Assembly: GCA_964478325.1 (NCBI GenBank) | Contig: CAYZIA010000003.1 | Coordinates: forward strand, 1-39,408 | DNA from: DUAL01 sp964478325 | GTDB lineage: Bacteria; Bacteroidota; Bacteroidia; Flavobacteriales; BACL11 | Length of the DNA: 39,408 bases | Direction: 5' to 3' | Shown here: positions 1-8,193 of the stretch, one piece after another | Layout of the letters: each line of letters begins with the position of its first letter | Numbering within the stretch: position 1 is the stretch's first letter | Made by a program: the position numbers and the translations under genes | The notes under the pieces: generated by a model | What the model saw: only the letters and a program-made list of their open reading frames with translations | Told to the model about the DNA's origin: nothing | Database searches by the model: none

Positions 1-1405
1 CTTCAAGGTGTTCAAGATGAGTTAGTTTGGCTTCTGTTAAATATGTCTTAAATGCTGTTTCAATATTCTCTGAAGAAAAATCAGAAATTTCCTCTATCCT
101 TTTTTTTAATTCGGATATATATCTTGTAGTATCCTCTTTCCATTTCTTGTGGATAGTTTTCTCATCATAAGATGTGGGGGCAGAAAAATAATACTTTCCT
201 TCCTCCCACATGTCTTTTACACAAGTTGCTCTTTCTTTCAATTGTTCGCAAACATTAGCAACAAGAGTGTCTTCTGCCTCTACACCATTTTTTTTTAAAA
301 TTATTTGTAACTCCTTCGCTAATTGCTCTTTTGATTTTGCTCTTAAATATTGCTGATTGAACCATCTTGTTTTCCCAAAATCAAATTTAGCTCCAGCTTT
401 CCCTACTCTCTCTAAAGAGAAGTTTTCTATTAACTCTTCCATAGAAAAAATTTCTTGTGTAGTCCCTGGATTCCATCCTAAAAAGGCTAACATATTAATA
501 AACGCTTCTGAGATATAACCACTTTCTCTATATCCAGAACTTACTTCTTTTGTTTCTGGATTTGTCCATTCAGTTGGGAATACAGGGAAGCCTAATCTGT
601 CTCCATCTCTTTTGCTAAGTTTTCCGTTACCATCTGGTTTTAGAATTAAAGGAAGGTGAGCAAATTGTGGCCTTACATCTTCCCATCCTAAATATCTATA
701 CAACAAAACATGTAAAGGTGCTGATGGGAGCCACTCCTCTCCTCTTATCACATGAGAAATTTTCATAATATAATCATCTACCACATTTGCTAAATGATAT
801 GTAGGCATGCCATCAGATTTTAGGATAACTTTATCGTCCATATTATTGGTGTTTACGACTACCCAACCTCTAATAATGTCATTTAGTTTTAGCTCTTCAT
901 TCCTAGGTATTTTTATTCTTATAACATACGGATTTCCCTCCTTAATTTTTTTATTTACCTCATCTTCTGAGAGAGATAAAGAGTTTTGCATAGTGGTACG
1001 AGTAACGGCATTATATTGTGGAGAAGGAACTCCGGCCATTTTCATTCTTTCTCTCATTGCTGTTAATTCTTCTGAAGTATCAAAAGCATAATATGCAAAA
1101 CCATCTTTTACTAATTGTTCAGCATATGGCAAATACATTGCTTTTCTTTCTGATTGTCTGTAAGGGCCAAAATCCCCACCATCAACTACTGATTCGTCTA
1201 ACTCAATCCCACACCATTTAAGCGCATCAATTAAATATTCTTCTGCTCCTTCTATAAATCTGGTCTGATCGGTGTCTTCAATACGTAAAATCATTTTCCC
1301 GCCTTTATTTCTGGCAAAAAGATAATTGTAAAGTGCTGTTCTAACACCTCCAATATGTAAAGGCCCTGTCGGGCTAGGAGCAAATCTTACTCTTACCTGT
1401 GACAT
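1..1405 (-). CDS. gltX: Glutamate--tRNA ligase (GluRS), 3' end outside window
   Basis: Class I aminoacyl-tRNA synthetase that charges tRNA-Glu with glutamate in the cytoplasm. About 468 residues are visible from ATG at 1405-1403. The HIGH-type motif appears near the N-terminus as PSPTGPLHIGGVRTALYNY and the KMSKS-type motif as GKLSKRDGD (near position 620), so both halves of the active site are present. The family is usually about 500 residues in this phylum, so roughly the last 40 residues of the anticodon-binding domain lie before base 1. The gene is divergent from the DUF4175 gene, with 86 bases between the two starts and a TAGTTTTG promoter-like element at 1442-1449. Nothing looks broken; the truncation is only the window edge. 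Confidence 0.96.
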   Translation of the reverse strand, partial: MSQVRVRFAPSPTGPLHIGGVRTALYNYLFARNKGGKMILRIEDTDQTRFIEGAEEYLIDALKWCGIELDESVVDGGDFGPYRQSERKAMYLPYAEQLVKDGFAYYAFDTSEELTAMRERMKMAGVPSPQYNAVTRTTMQNSLSLSEDEVNKKIKEGNPYVIRIKIPRNEELKLNDIIRGWVVVNTNNMDDKVILKSDGMPTYHLANVVDDYIMKISHVIRGEEWLPSAPLHVLLYRYLGWEDVRPQFAHLPLILKPDGNGKLSKRDGDRLGFPVFPTEWTNPETKEVSSGYRESGYISEAFINMLAFLGWNPGTTQEIFSMEELIENFSLERVGKAGAKFDFGKTRWFNQQYLRAKSKEQLAKELQIILKKNGVEAEDTLVANVCEQLKERATCVKDMWEEGKYYFSAPTSYDEKTIHKKWKEDTTRYISELKKRIEEISDFSSENIETAFKTYLTEAKLTHLEHLE

Positions 1406-1441
1406 TTTTTCAAAATAATTAAGCGGTAAAGATAATACATA

Positions 1442-1449
1442 CAAAACTA
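1442..1449 (-). promoter_or_regulatory. Bacteroidota -7 promoter element (TAnnTTTG) for gltX
   Basis: The minus strand reads TAGTTTTG, an exact match to the Bacteroidota -7 consensus TAnnTTTG, 36 bases before the gltX ATG. No convincing TTG -33 element sits 17-23 bases upstream, so the call rests on the -7 match and position. Confidence 0.5.
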
Positions 1450-1477
1450 ATCGGTTATCTTTATCAGATATTAATTG

Positions 1478-1485
1478 TACTTTTG
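1478..1485 (+). promoter_or_regulatory. -7 promoter element (TAnnTTTG) directly before the DUF4175 start
   Basis: TACTTTTG matches TAnnTTTG exactly and ends only 6 bases before the preferred ATG at 1492. If transcription starts a few bases after the element, as usual in this phylum, the transcript would be leaderless or nearly so. No clear -33 TTG is visible. Confidence 0.5.
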
Positions 1486-1491
1486 CAACCC

Positions 1492-4400
1492 ATGAAAAAA
1501 ACTACACAACATTTATTTGATAAACTAAATGAGTTTATTAGTAAATTCTACAAGAATCAGTTGATCCGTGGAGGCATTTATTCCGTATCTGTTTTAATCA
1601 TTTTCTTTGTTGTTTTTTCGGTTTTAGAATATTATTCTCAGTTTGATATAATTGTTCGTTCCATCTTATTTTGGAGTTATTTGCTTACAAATACCTTTAT
1701 CCTTTATAGATATGTACTTATCCCCTTACTAAATTTGAATAGATATGGTAAAGTCATGAGTATGGAAAAAGCGGCTCAAATTATTGGGAAACATTTTTAT
1801 GAAATCGACGACAAGCTGCTGAATATTTTAGAATTGAATAAAATGAGTGCCCAAAATAATGCTTTAATTGAAGCTAGCATTGATCAGAAAATTTCAGAAA
1901 TTTCTTCTTTTTCTTTTTCTACAGTAATTAATTTTTCAGAAAATAAAAAATATAGTAAATTAATAGTCCTCCCGCTCTTAATTGTTTTGTTTTTTTTTAT
2001 TTCTGGGAATAAACATATTTTGACTGAAAGCTCTGCTCGCATAATAAGACACAATACTTTCTTTGCACCACAAGCTCCTTTTAATTTTATAGTAGATGAA
2101 GAAAGTTTAAAAGTGATAAGGCAAGAAGATTTTCAACTGAAATTGCGTACTGCAGGAAATAGCATCCCATCAATAGTAAATATTGAAATAGATGATAATA
2201 TATTTAATTTATCAAAAAACAACGCTTCTGAATATCACTTTTTGTTTAAGAATGTCATTTCTGAAAAAACTTTTCGTTTTTCTGCAAACGGATTTTATTC
2301 TAAAAAGTATACTCTTAAAGTTTTGCCAAAGCCTTCGATTATAAATTTTGAGCTTTTGCTTTCTCCACCACAATATACTGGATTAAAAATAAAGAGTTTA
2401 ACTAATATTGGAGATTTGAATATTCCAGAAGGGAGTAGGATCAATTGGACTTTTGATGTAACAGATACGGATAGATTATTTTTAGAGATAGGAGATAAAA
2501 AATATTTAGCAAAGCCAACTATAAATGATAAGCTGGGCTTTAATTATCGATTTAAAAGAGAAGAGTTTTACCAAATTATTACAGAAAATGATTTTCAAAT
2601 TTCTGATAGCATTACTTATCATGTAAATATTATTCCTGATGCTTATCCAATAATTAATGTAGAACAAGAGATTGATTCTATTTCTGAAAAAATATTTTTT
2701 AGTGGCTTGATAAAAGACGATTATAAAATAACCAAGTTAGAGTTTTGTTACCAGATAAAAAAGAAAGATAGTACAATTATTAAGGATTTAGATCTTACTA
2801 TTGAAAAATCTGCTCAACAACAATTCTTTCATCAAATTGATTTTTCCTTACTTCATTTAGGCTTGGGTGATAAATTCACTTATTATTTTAAGGCTTGGGA
2901 TAATGATGGTGTGAATGGTTCAAAATTTACTAAAAGTCAGATTTTTAATTTTAACTCGCCAAATGCTGAAGACTTAAATAATCAGTTAGAAAAAGAGGAC
3001 AACAAGATTAAATCTCAACTACAAAAAAGTATTGACTTGGTAAAAGAAATAAAAGAGGATATCAAAGCCATTAATAAAGATTTGTTAGAAAAAAAGAAGT
3101 TGGGCTGGGAAGAGAAAAAAAAGGTAGAGGAGTTGATAAAAAAGCAAAAAGCTTTAGAAAATCAGATGACAAAATTGAAGGGGGAAAACTCTGATAAACA
3201 GAAAAAACAAGAGCAATATAAACAGGTCTCTCCTGAACTTTTAGAAAAACAAAAGCAGCTAGAAAAATTATTTGATGAGGTGTTAGATAAGGAAACTAAA
3301 AAGCTTTTGGAAGAAATGGAAAAAATGATGGAGAAAATGAATAAAGAAGAGTTGAAAGAACTACTTGATAAAATGGGCCAAAATGATGCAGATTTAGAAA
3401 AAGAATTAGATAGAAATTTGGAGCTTTTCAAACAATTGGAGTTTGAACAAAAATTAGAAGAAGCAATAGATAAATTAAATCAGTTGAAAGAAAACCAAAA
3501 AGCTTTAAAAAGAAAGACAGAAGAAAAAAAATCAGATAGCAAAGAACTTGAAAAAAAACAAGAAGAATTAACTCAAAAGTTCGAAGATTTTAAAAAACAA
3601 TTGGAGAAATTAGAAAAGAAAAACCAGCAGTTGGAAGAAAAAAATAAAATGCCAAATACTGAAAAACAAGAAAATGAGATCTCGGAAAAAATGAAAGAAA
3701 GTAAAGATCATTTGCAAAAAAATAAAAAGAAACAATCATCCAAATCACAAAAAGATGCTTTAAATAAAATGAATGAATTACAGCAGAAATTACAAATATT
3801 GCAATCTAGTTCTTGCTCTAATTCTCAAGAAGAGGATATGGAAACGCTAAGGCAAATTTTGGAAAATTTAATTCGCCTTTCATTCGACCAAGAAGAATTG
3901 ATGCAAAAAGTAACTATAACACCCAAAAATAGCCCTTCATATGTGAATTTAGTAAAAGCACAAAAGAAATTGGTGGATGATGCAAAAATAATTGAGGATT
4001 CGCTTTTTGCTCTTAGCAAAAGGGTAGTGCAAATTCAGCATATCGTGAATAAAGAAATTGCAGCTATAAAAAATAATATGGCTTCTGCCACGAATCATCT
4101 GGAAGAACGAATTGTGAATAAAGCATCTGCAGACCAACAATTTTCCATGACTTCTGCGAATAATTTAGCTCTTATTCTTGCTGAAATGTTAAAACAAATG
4201 CAACAACAATGCTCAAGTTCTTCTAGTAAGCCAAGTAATTGTAATAAACCAGGAAGTGGGAAGCCATCACTTTCTAAATTAAAGAAAATGCAGAAAAAAC
4301 TAAATGAGCAAATGAAGGGGCAGATGGGGAAAAAAGGGGAAAAGAAAGGAGATAAGCTTAATAACGGACAATGCAAAGATTTATCAAAATTAGCTCAACA

Positions 4401-4800
4401 GCAAGAAAATATTAGAAGAAGATTACAAGAATTGAGAGATGAAATTGGGAATTCTGGGGAGAAAGGCAAAATTGATAAAATGATTAAAAAAATGGAAGAA
4501 AATGAAGTGGATATTGTGAATAACCAAATCACCCAAGAAACCATAAAAAGACAAGAGGAAATTTTAAGCCGTTTATTGGAAGCTGAAAAAGCTGAAAGGG
4601 AAAGAGAAAAGGACTCAAAAAGAAAATCAACCGAGTGGGAATACGAAATTGTAAATGAAAATAATAGTTATTCTGATTATAAAAAATTGAAAGAAAAACA
4701 ATTAGAATTATTTAGAACCAAACCTGCCCAACTCTCTCCTTTTTATAAAAATAAGGTGACAGAATATTTTAATAAATTAAGTAAAAAAAGCAATGATTAG
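1492..4800 (+). CDS. DUF4175 family large membrane-anchored coiled-coil protein
   Basis: About 1102 residues; recognised as the Bacteroidota DUF4175 family, whose function is unknown. Order of parts: two N-terminal hydrophobic segments (about residues 24-46 and 54-78), a third at about 155-172, a beta-rich extracytoplasmic region to about 490, then a very long Lys/Glu/Gln-rich coiled coil to the C-terminus with Ser/Cys/Gly/Lys-rich low-complexity patches. The reading frame also opens at a TTG at 1483, but ATG 1492 (MKKTTQHLFDKL) is the better start because the TTG lies inside the likely promoter. It is the first gene of a tight run with ybeY and mnmG, overlapping ybeY by 8 bases. An envelope or structural role is likely from topology alone. 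The acid/base-rich coding sequence creates several spurious antisense reading frames. Confidence 0.85.
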   Translation: MKKTTQHLFDKLNEFISKFYKNQLIRGGIYSVSVLIIFFVVFSVLEYYSQFDIIVRSILFWSYLLTNTFILYRYVLIPLLNLNRYGKVMSMEKAAQIIGKHFYEIDDKLLNILELNKMSAQNNALIEASIDQKISEISSFSFSTVINFSENKKYSKLIVLPLLIVLFFFISGNKHILTESSARIIRHNTFFAPQAPFNFIVDEESLKVIRQEDFQLKLRTAGNSIPSIVNIEIDDNIFNLSKNNASEYHFLFKNVISEKTFRFSANGFYSKKYTLKVLPKPSIINFELLLSPPQYTGLKIKSLTNIGDLNIPEGSRINWTFDVTDTDRLFLEIGDKKYLAKPTINDKLGFNYRFKREEFYQIITENDFQISDSITYHVNIIPDAYPIINVEQEIDSISEKIFFSGLIKDDYKITKLEFCYQIKKKDSTIIKDLDLTIEKSAQQQFFHQIDFSLLHLGLGDKFTYYFKAWDNDGVNGSKFTKSQIFNFNSPNAEDLNNQLEKEDNKIKSQLQKSIDLVKEIKEDIKAINKDLLEKKKLGWEEKKKVEELIKKQKALENQMTKLKGENSDKQKKQEQYKQVSPELLEKQKQLEKLFDEVLDKETKKLLEEMEKMMEKMNKEELKELLDKMGQNDADLEKELDRNLELFKQLEFEQKLEEAIDKLNQLKENQKALKRKTEEKKSDSKELEKKQEELTQKFEDFKKQLEKLEKKNQQLEEKNKMPNTEKQENEISEKMKESKDHLQKNKKKQSSKSQKDALNKMNELQQKLQILQSSSCSNSQEEDMETLRQILENLIRLSFDQEELMQKVTITPKNSPSYVNLVKAQKKLVDDAKIIEDSLFALSKRVVQIQHIVNKEIAAIKNNMASATNHLEERIVNKASADQQFSMTSANNLALILAEMLKQMQQQCSSSSSKPSNCNKPGSGKPSLSKLKKMQKKLNEQMKGQMGKKGEKKGDKLNNGQCKDLSKLAQQQENIRRRLQELRDEIGNSGEKGKIDKMIKKMEENEVDIVNNQITQETIKRQEEILSRLLEAEKAEREREKDSKRKSTEWEYEIVNENNSYSDYKKLKEKQLELFRTKPAQLSPFYKNKVTEYFNKLSKKSND

Positions 4801-5203
4801 CTTTACATCAAATACCCATTTCCAGCTTAGAAACAAGGATGCTTCAACAAGCTGGATTAAAAAAGTAGTGAACAAAGAAGGTAAAAAGATGAAAGATTTA
4901 AGTTTTGTTTTTTGTAATGATATAGATCTCTTGGAAAAGAATAGCAAATACCTAAATCATGATAATTTTACTGATATTCTCACTTTTGATTACTCTGAAA
5001 ATAATAATATTTCTGGTGATATTTACATTAGTATTGATAGAGTGAAGGAAAATGCCAAAACCTATAAGGTTACTTTTCAAAACGAATTAGACAGAGTGAT
5101 GATTCATGGTATTTTGCACCTTTTAGGGTACAAAGATAAAAGTGAAAAAGAGCAGAAGATTATGAAAGAAAAAGAAGATTATTATTTATCTTTGCAAACT
5201 TAA
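4793..5203 (+). CDS. ybeY: Endoribonuclease / rRNA maturation factor YbeY
   Basis: 136-residue metal-dependent RNase family involved in 16S rRNA 3'-end maturation and ribosome quality control. The family core is clear: NHDNFTDILTFDY (about residues 55-67), SGDIYIS (74-80) and the metal-binding HGILHLLGYKD (105-115). His105 and His109 are conserved, but the third ligand position is Asp115 where the classical motif has His; this form is, to my knowledge, common in Bacteroidota YbeY. The ATG overlaps the end of the DUF4175 gene by 8 bases, suggesting translational coupling. Length is normal for this phylum. Confidence 0.94.
   Translation: MISFTSNTHFQLRNKDASTSWIKKVVNKEGKKMKDLSFVFCNDIDLLEKNSKYLNHDNFTDILTFDYSENNNISGDIYISIDRVKENAKTYKVTFQNELDRVMIHGILHLLGYKDKSEKEQKIMKEKEDYYLSLQT
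5187..5194 (+). promoter_or_regulatory. Possible internal -7 element for mnmG inside the ybeY 3' end
   Basis: TATCTTTG matches TAnnTTTG and overlaps the last codons of ybeY, 54 bases before the mnmG ATG. There is no clear -33 TTG, and the bases also encode YbeY residues, so chance cannot be excluded. Confidence 0.3.
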
Positions 5204-5231
5204 TTATCTGATTATCAGTATATTAAAAAAT

Positions 5232-5247
5232 TGTTTCCCGTGAAACA
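5232..5247 (+). other. parS-like ParB (Spo0J) binding site
   Basis: TGTTTCCCGTGAAACA differs at one position (seventh base C instead of A) from the widely conserved chromosomal parS consensus TGTTTCACGTGAAACA, and is an inverted repeat apart from that one base pair. It lies in the short gap between ybeY and mnmG and ends 1 base before the mnmG ATG. I saw no second copy in the window. ParB spreading from parS organises the origin region, and mnmG (gidA) is a classic origin-proximal gene in many bacteria, which makes the location sensible. Binding is inferred. Confidence 0.6.
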
Positions 5248-5248
5248 T

Positions 5249-7120
5249 ATGCTTTTTGAACAAACATACGATATAATAGTTGTTGGTGGTGGGCACGCTG
5301 GATGTGAAGCAGCTCATGCATCGGCAAAACTAGGTTCCAATGTGCTATTAATTACCCAAAATTTGCAAACCATTGCACAGATGTCTTGTAATCCCGCAAT
5401 GGGTGGTATCGCAAAAGGTCAAATTATAAGAGAGATTGATGCTTTGGGGGGTATGTCTGGAATTATTACTGACAGCGCTAGTATTCAGTTTAGAATGCTA
5501 AATACTTCAAAAGGGCCAGCCATGTGGAGCCCAAGGGCACAATGTGATAGGATGATATTTGCTCAAAATTGGAGAATCGCTTTGGAAAAAAATAAAAATA
5601 TTAGTTTTTGGCAAGATACCGTTTCTGAAATAACACTAAAAAAAGAAAAGATTACAGGAGTAAAAACTAATTTGGGATTCGAAATAAAAGCTAAAGCAGT
5701 GGTTCTCTGTAATGGCACTTTTTTAAGTGGTATGATGCATATAGGACAACAACAATTTGCTGGTGGCAGAATGGGAGAGAGAGCTTCAGAAGGAATAACA
5801 GCTCAACTTATTGATTTAGGATTTTCTCATGGGAGAATGAAAACGGGAACACCTCCAAGATTAGACGGGAGAACTATTGATTATAGCAAAACAGAAGAGC
5901 AGAAGGGAGATAATAATCCTAGTAAATTTTCATTTTCAAATACAAAATTTGTAAAAAACCAACAAAGCTGTTTTATCACCTATACCAACGAGGAGTGTCA
6001 TGCAATTTTAAAAAAGGGGTTTGATCAATCACCAATGTTTAATGGAAGAATACAGGCTTCCGGCCCTAGATATTGCCCTTCTATTGAGGAAAAATTAAAT
6101 CGTTTTGCAGATAAAAAAAGGCATCAACTCTTTATTGAGCCAGAAGGGGAAAAAACGATTGAAATTTATTTAAACGGGTTTTCAACTTCTCTTCCTTATC
6201 AAGTTCAGCTTAAAGCACTGAATAAAATAAGAGGGCTAGAAAAAGTAAAAATGCTAAGAGCAGGATATGCAGTAGAATACGACTATTTTCCGCCAACACA
6301 ATTAAAACAAACACTTGAAACAAAAGTTATTCAGAATTTATTTTTCTGTGGGCAAATAAATGGAACTACTGGTTATGAAGAAGCTGCCGCTCAAGGAATA
6401 ATGGCTGGAATAAATGCTCATCAAAATGTTTCAAGACTTGAAACGTTTACACTTTCTAGATCACAAGCATACATCGGGGTTTTAATAGATGATTTAATTA
6501 CAAAAGGGACTGAAGAGCCTTACAGAATGTTTACCTCAAGAGCAGAATATAGACTTTTATTAAGACAAGACAATGCCGATGATCGGCTCACTGAAATTGG
6601 GTATAAACTTGGTTTAGCAGATAAAAAAAGGGTTGTGCAATTAGAAAAGAAAAGGATGAAAAAAGAAAGTTTATTAAGATTTCTTTCTAAACAGAGTGCA
6701 ATGCCAAATATAATAAACCCAATCTTAAAGAAAAGAGGAAGTGCTGAAATTCAGGAAAAGAGAAAATTAAACGCCATTTTAGCACGGCCGCATATAGAAA
6801 TGAAAGATTTAATAATTTGTAAAGAATTAGATGCATTTATTAAAAAAAATAATATTGGAGAGTTAGAGATCAAACAAGCTGAAATTCATATAAAATATAA
6901 TGGTTATATGAATAAAGAAAAAGAATCGGCTAAAAAAATGTACTCTTTAGAAAACATTAAAATTCCTAAAAATTTTGAATATGATAAATTACATTCTGTT
7001 TCTGCTGAAGCAAGGGAGAAGCTAAAAAATATTTCTCCTAGTTCAATTGGCCAAGCCACAAGAATTAGTGGGGTTTCTCCCTCAGATATTAATGTTTTAT
7101 TGATTTATATGGGAAGATGA
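5249..7120 (+). CDS. mnmG: tRNA uridine-5-carboxymethylaminomethyl modification enzyme MnmG (GidA)
   Basis: FAD-dependent subunit that, with MnmE, adds the cmnm5 group to wobble uridine 34 of several tRNAs. About 623 residues, normal length. The N-terminal FAD-binding motif is IIVVGGGHAGCEAA, followed by QTIAQMSCNPAMGGIAKGQI, the GidA signatures GPRYCPSIEEK and AGYAVEYDYFPPTQL, and the C-terminal SIGQATRISGVSP helix region. The frame extends upstream to a TTG at 5231, but ATG 5249 (MLFEQTYDIIVVGGG) matches the family start and leaves the parS-like site outside the gene. Its stop overlaps the methyltransferase start (ATGA), so the two are probably co-translated. Confidence 0.96.
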   Translation: MLFEQTYDIIVVGGGHAGCEAAHASAKLGSNVLLITQNLQTIAQMSCNPAMGGIAKGQIIREIDALGGMSGIITDSASIQFRMLNTSKGPAMWSPRAQCDRMIFAQNWRIALEKNKNISFWQDTVSEITLKKEKITGVKTNLGFEIKAKAVVLCNGTFLSGMMHIGQQQFAGGRMGERASEGITAQLIDLGFSHGRMKTGTPPRLDGRTIDYSKTEEQKGDNNPSKFSFSNTKFVKNQQSCFITYTNEECHAILKKGFDQSPMFNGRIQASGPRYCPSIEEKLNRFADKKRHQLFIEPEGEKTIEIYLNGFSTSLPYQVQLKALNKIRGLEKVKMLRAGYAVEYDYFPPTQLKQTLETKVIQNLFFCGQINGTTGYEEAAAQGIMAGINAHQNVSRLETFTLSRSQAYIGVLIDDLITKGTEEPYRMFTSRAEYRLLLRQDNADDRLTEIGYKLGLADKKRVVQLEKKRMKKESLLRFLSKQSAMPNIINPILKKRGSAEIQEKRKLNAILARPHIEMKDLIICKELDAFIKKNNIGELEIKQAEIHIKYNGYMNKEKESAKKMYSLENIKIPKNFEYDKLHSVSAEAREKLKNISPSSIGQATRISGVSPSDINVLLIYMGR

Positions 7121-8013
7121 AAAAAATAAAAACCTGCCCTATTTGTAATGAAGATAATTTTAATTTTCTTTTTAGCTGTAAAGATTATTCAACATCTAAA
7201 GAGAACTTTACAATTGTAAACTGTAATAGCTGTAATTTTACATTTACTAATCCTAGGCCAGAAAAAGAAAATTTAGAGAAATACTATATTTCTGACAACT
7301 ACATTTCACATACCAATACTAATAAAGGTCTTTTTGAAATCCTATATCAAATAATTAGAAAATATGCCATTGTACAAAAACTACGATTAGTTAAAAAATA
7401 TTCTAAGACAAAAAAGCATTTAGATATTGGTTGTGGAACTGGCGAGTTTTTAAATGCTTGTAAAACTGCAGGATTTAAAACAAAAGGGATCGAGCCATCA
7501 AAAATTGCAAGAATGCAAGCAATTAATAATTACAATTTAGATGTATCAGAAAATACGGATTTAAGTCAATTTGATAAAGATTCTTTTGAAACAATTACAA
7601 TGTGGCATGTATTAGAGCATATCCCAGATTTAAATAAAACAATAGAATATTTTTCAAGAATTTTAGAAAAAAATGGCGCTATAATTATAGCTGTCCCCAA
7701 TCTTAAAAGTTGGGATGCCAGCTACTACAGAGAGCATTGGGCGGCTTGGGATGTCCCTATTCATTTATGGCATTTTTCAAGAAGAAGCATTAGTTCTCTT
7801 TTTAAAAAATGGGGATTTAAATTAGTGAAAACAAAGCCTATGGTTTTTGATTCTTTCTATGTTTCAATTTTAAGTGAAGAATATAAATCTGGGAAGAAGA
7901 AGCTTTTGAAAGGAGTTGCTATTGGATTAATTTCTAATATAATTGCATTTTTTAGTAAAAGAGGATCTTCCAGCACAATTTATGTGTTTAAAAAAGAAAC
8001 TGGCTTAAAATAA
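7117..8013 (+). CDS. Zinc-ribbon class I SAM-dependent methyltransferase
   Basis: 298 residues. An N-terminal zinc ribbon has two CxxC pairs (CPIC near residue 8 and CNSC near 36), followed by NPRP. A Rossmann-fold SAM-binding motif (HLDIGCGTGEFL, about 102-113), the acidic second strand (GIEPSKIARMQA) and TMWHVLEHIPD complete a Methyltransf_11/23-type domain. The C-terminus contains a hydrophobic helix (about 265-283). The ATG overlaps the mnmG stop by 4 bases. Related proteins act on sugars, quinones or other small molecules; the substrate cannot be read from the sequence. Confidence 0.85.
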   Translation: MKKIKTCPICNEDNFNFLFSCKDYSTSKENFTIVNCNSCNFTFTNPRPEKENLEKYYISDNYISHTNTNKGLFEILYQIIRKYAIVQKLRLVKKYSKTKKHLDIGCGTGEFLNACKTAGFKTKGIEPSKIARMQAINNYNLDVSENTDLSQFDKDSFETITMWHVLEHIPDLNKTIEYFSRILEKNGAIIIAVPNLKSWDASYYREHWAAWDVPIHLWHFSRRSISSLFKKWGFKLVKTKPMVFDSFYVSILSEEYKSGKKKLLKGVAIGLISNIIAFFSKRGSSSTIYVFKKETGLK

Positions 8014-8017
8014 AGCC
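8002..8017 (+). terminator. Weak hairpin at the end of the methyltransferase gene
   Basis: GGCTT and AAGCC form a 5-bp stem with a 6-base loop spanning the stop codon, followed about a dozen bases later by a short T-run. It may terminate the upstream operon, but the stem is short. The rest of the gap to 8193 is AT-rich with no other gene visible. Confidence 0.25.
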
Positions 8018-8169
8018 GTTTAATGGATTTTTACTGCGCTCTAGTATTTTCTTATTAAAATATTTTTAAAATAGCTTTTAGAAAAAAATCTAACACTTTG
8101 ATTATCAACTACTTATAATATTTTCTATATAAAACTACGTAAAAACAATATATTCCTTATAAAATTGTA

Positions 8170-8177
8170 TACATTTG
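8170..8177 (+). promoter_or_regulatory. -7 element (TAnnTTTG) for the fibronectin III-like gene
   Basis: TACATTTG is an exact -7 match 16 bases before the ATG at 8194, in a 180-base gap with no other gene. A -33 TTG at the right distance is not obvious. Confidence 0.45.
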
Positions 8178-8193
8178 AAAAAATCTTATTAAA

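Noticed and set aside
807..1221. Two plus-strand open frames inside gltX
   Set aside because: They lie antisense to a clear GluRS with intact motifs and show no recognisable protein features.
3162..4376. Several open frames on the minus strand inside the DUF4175 gene
   Set aside because: They are Ser/Phe/Ile-rich mirror images of Lys/Glu-rich coiled-coil codons and have no family features.
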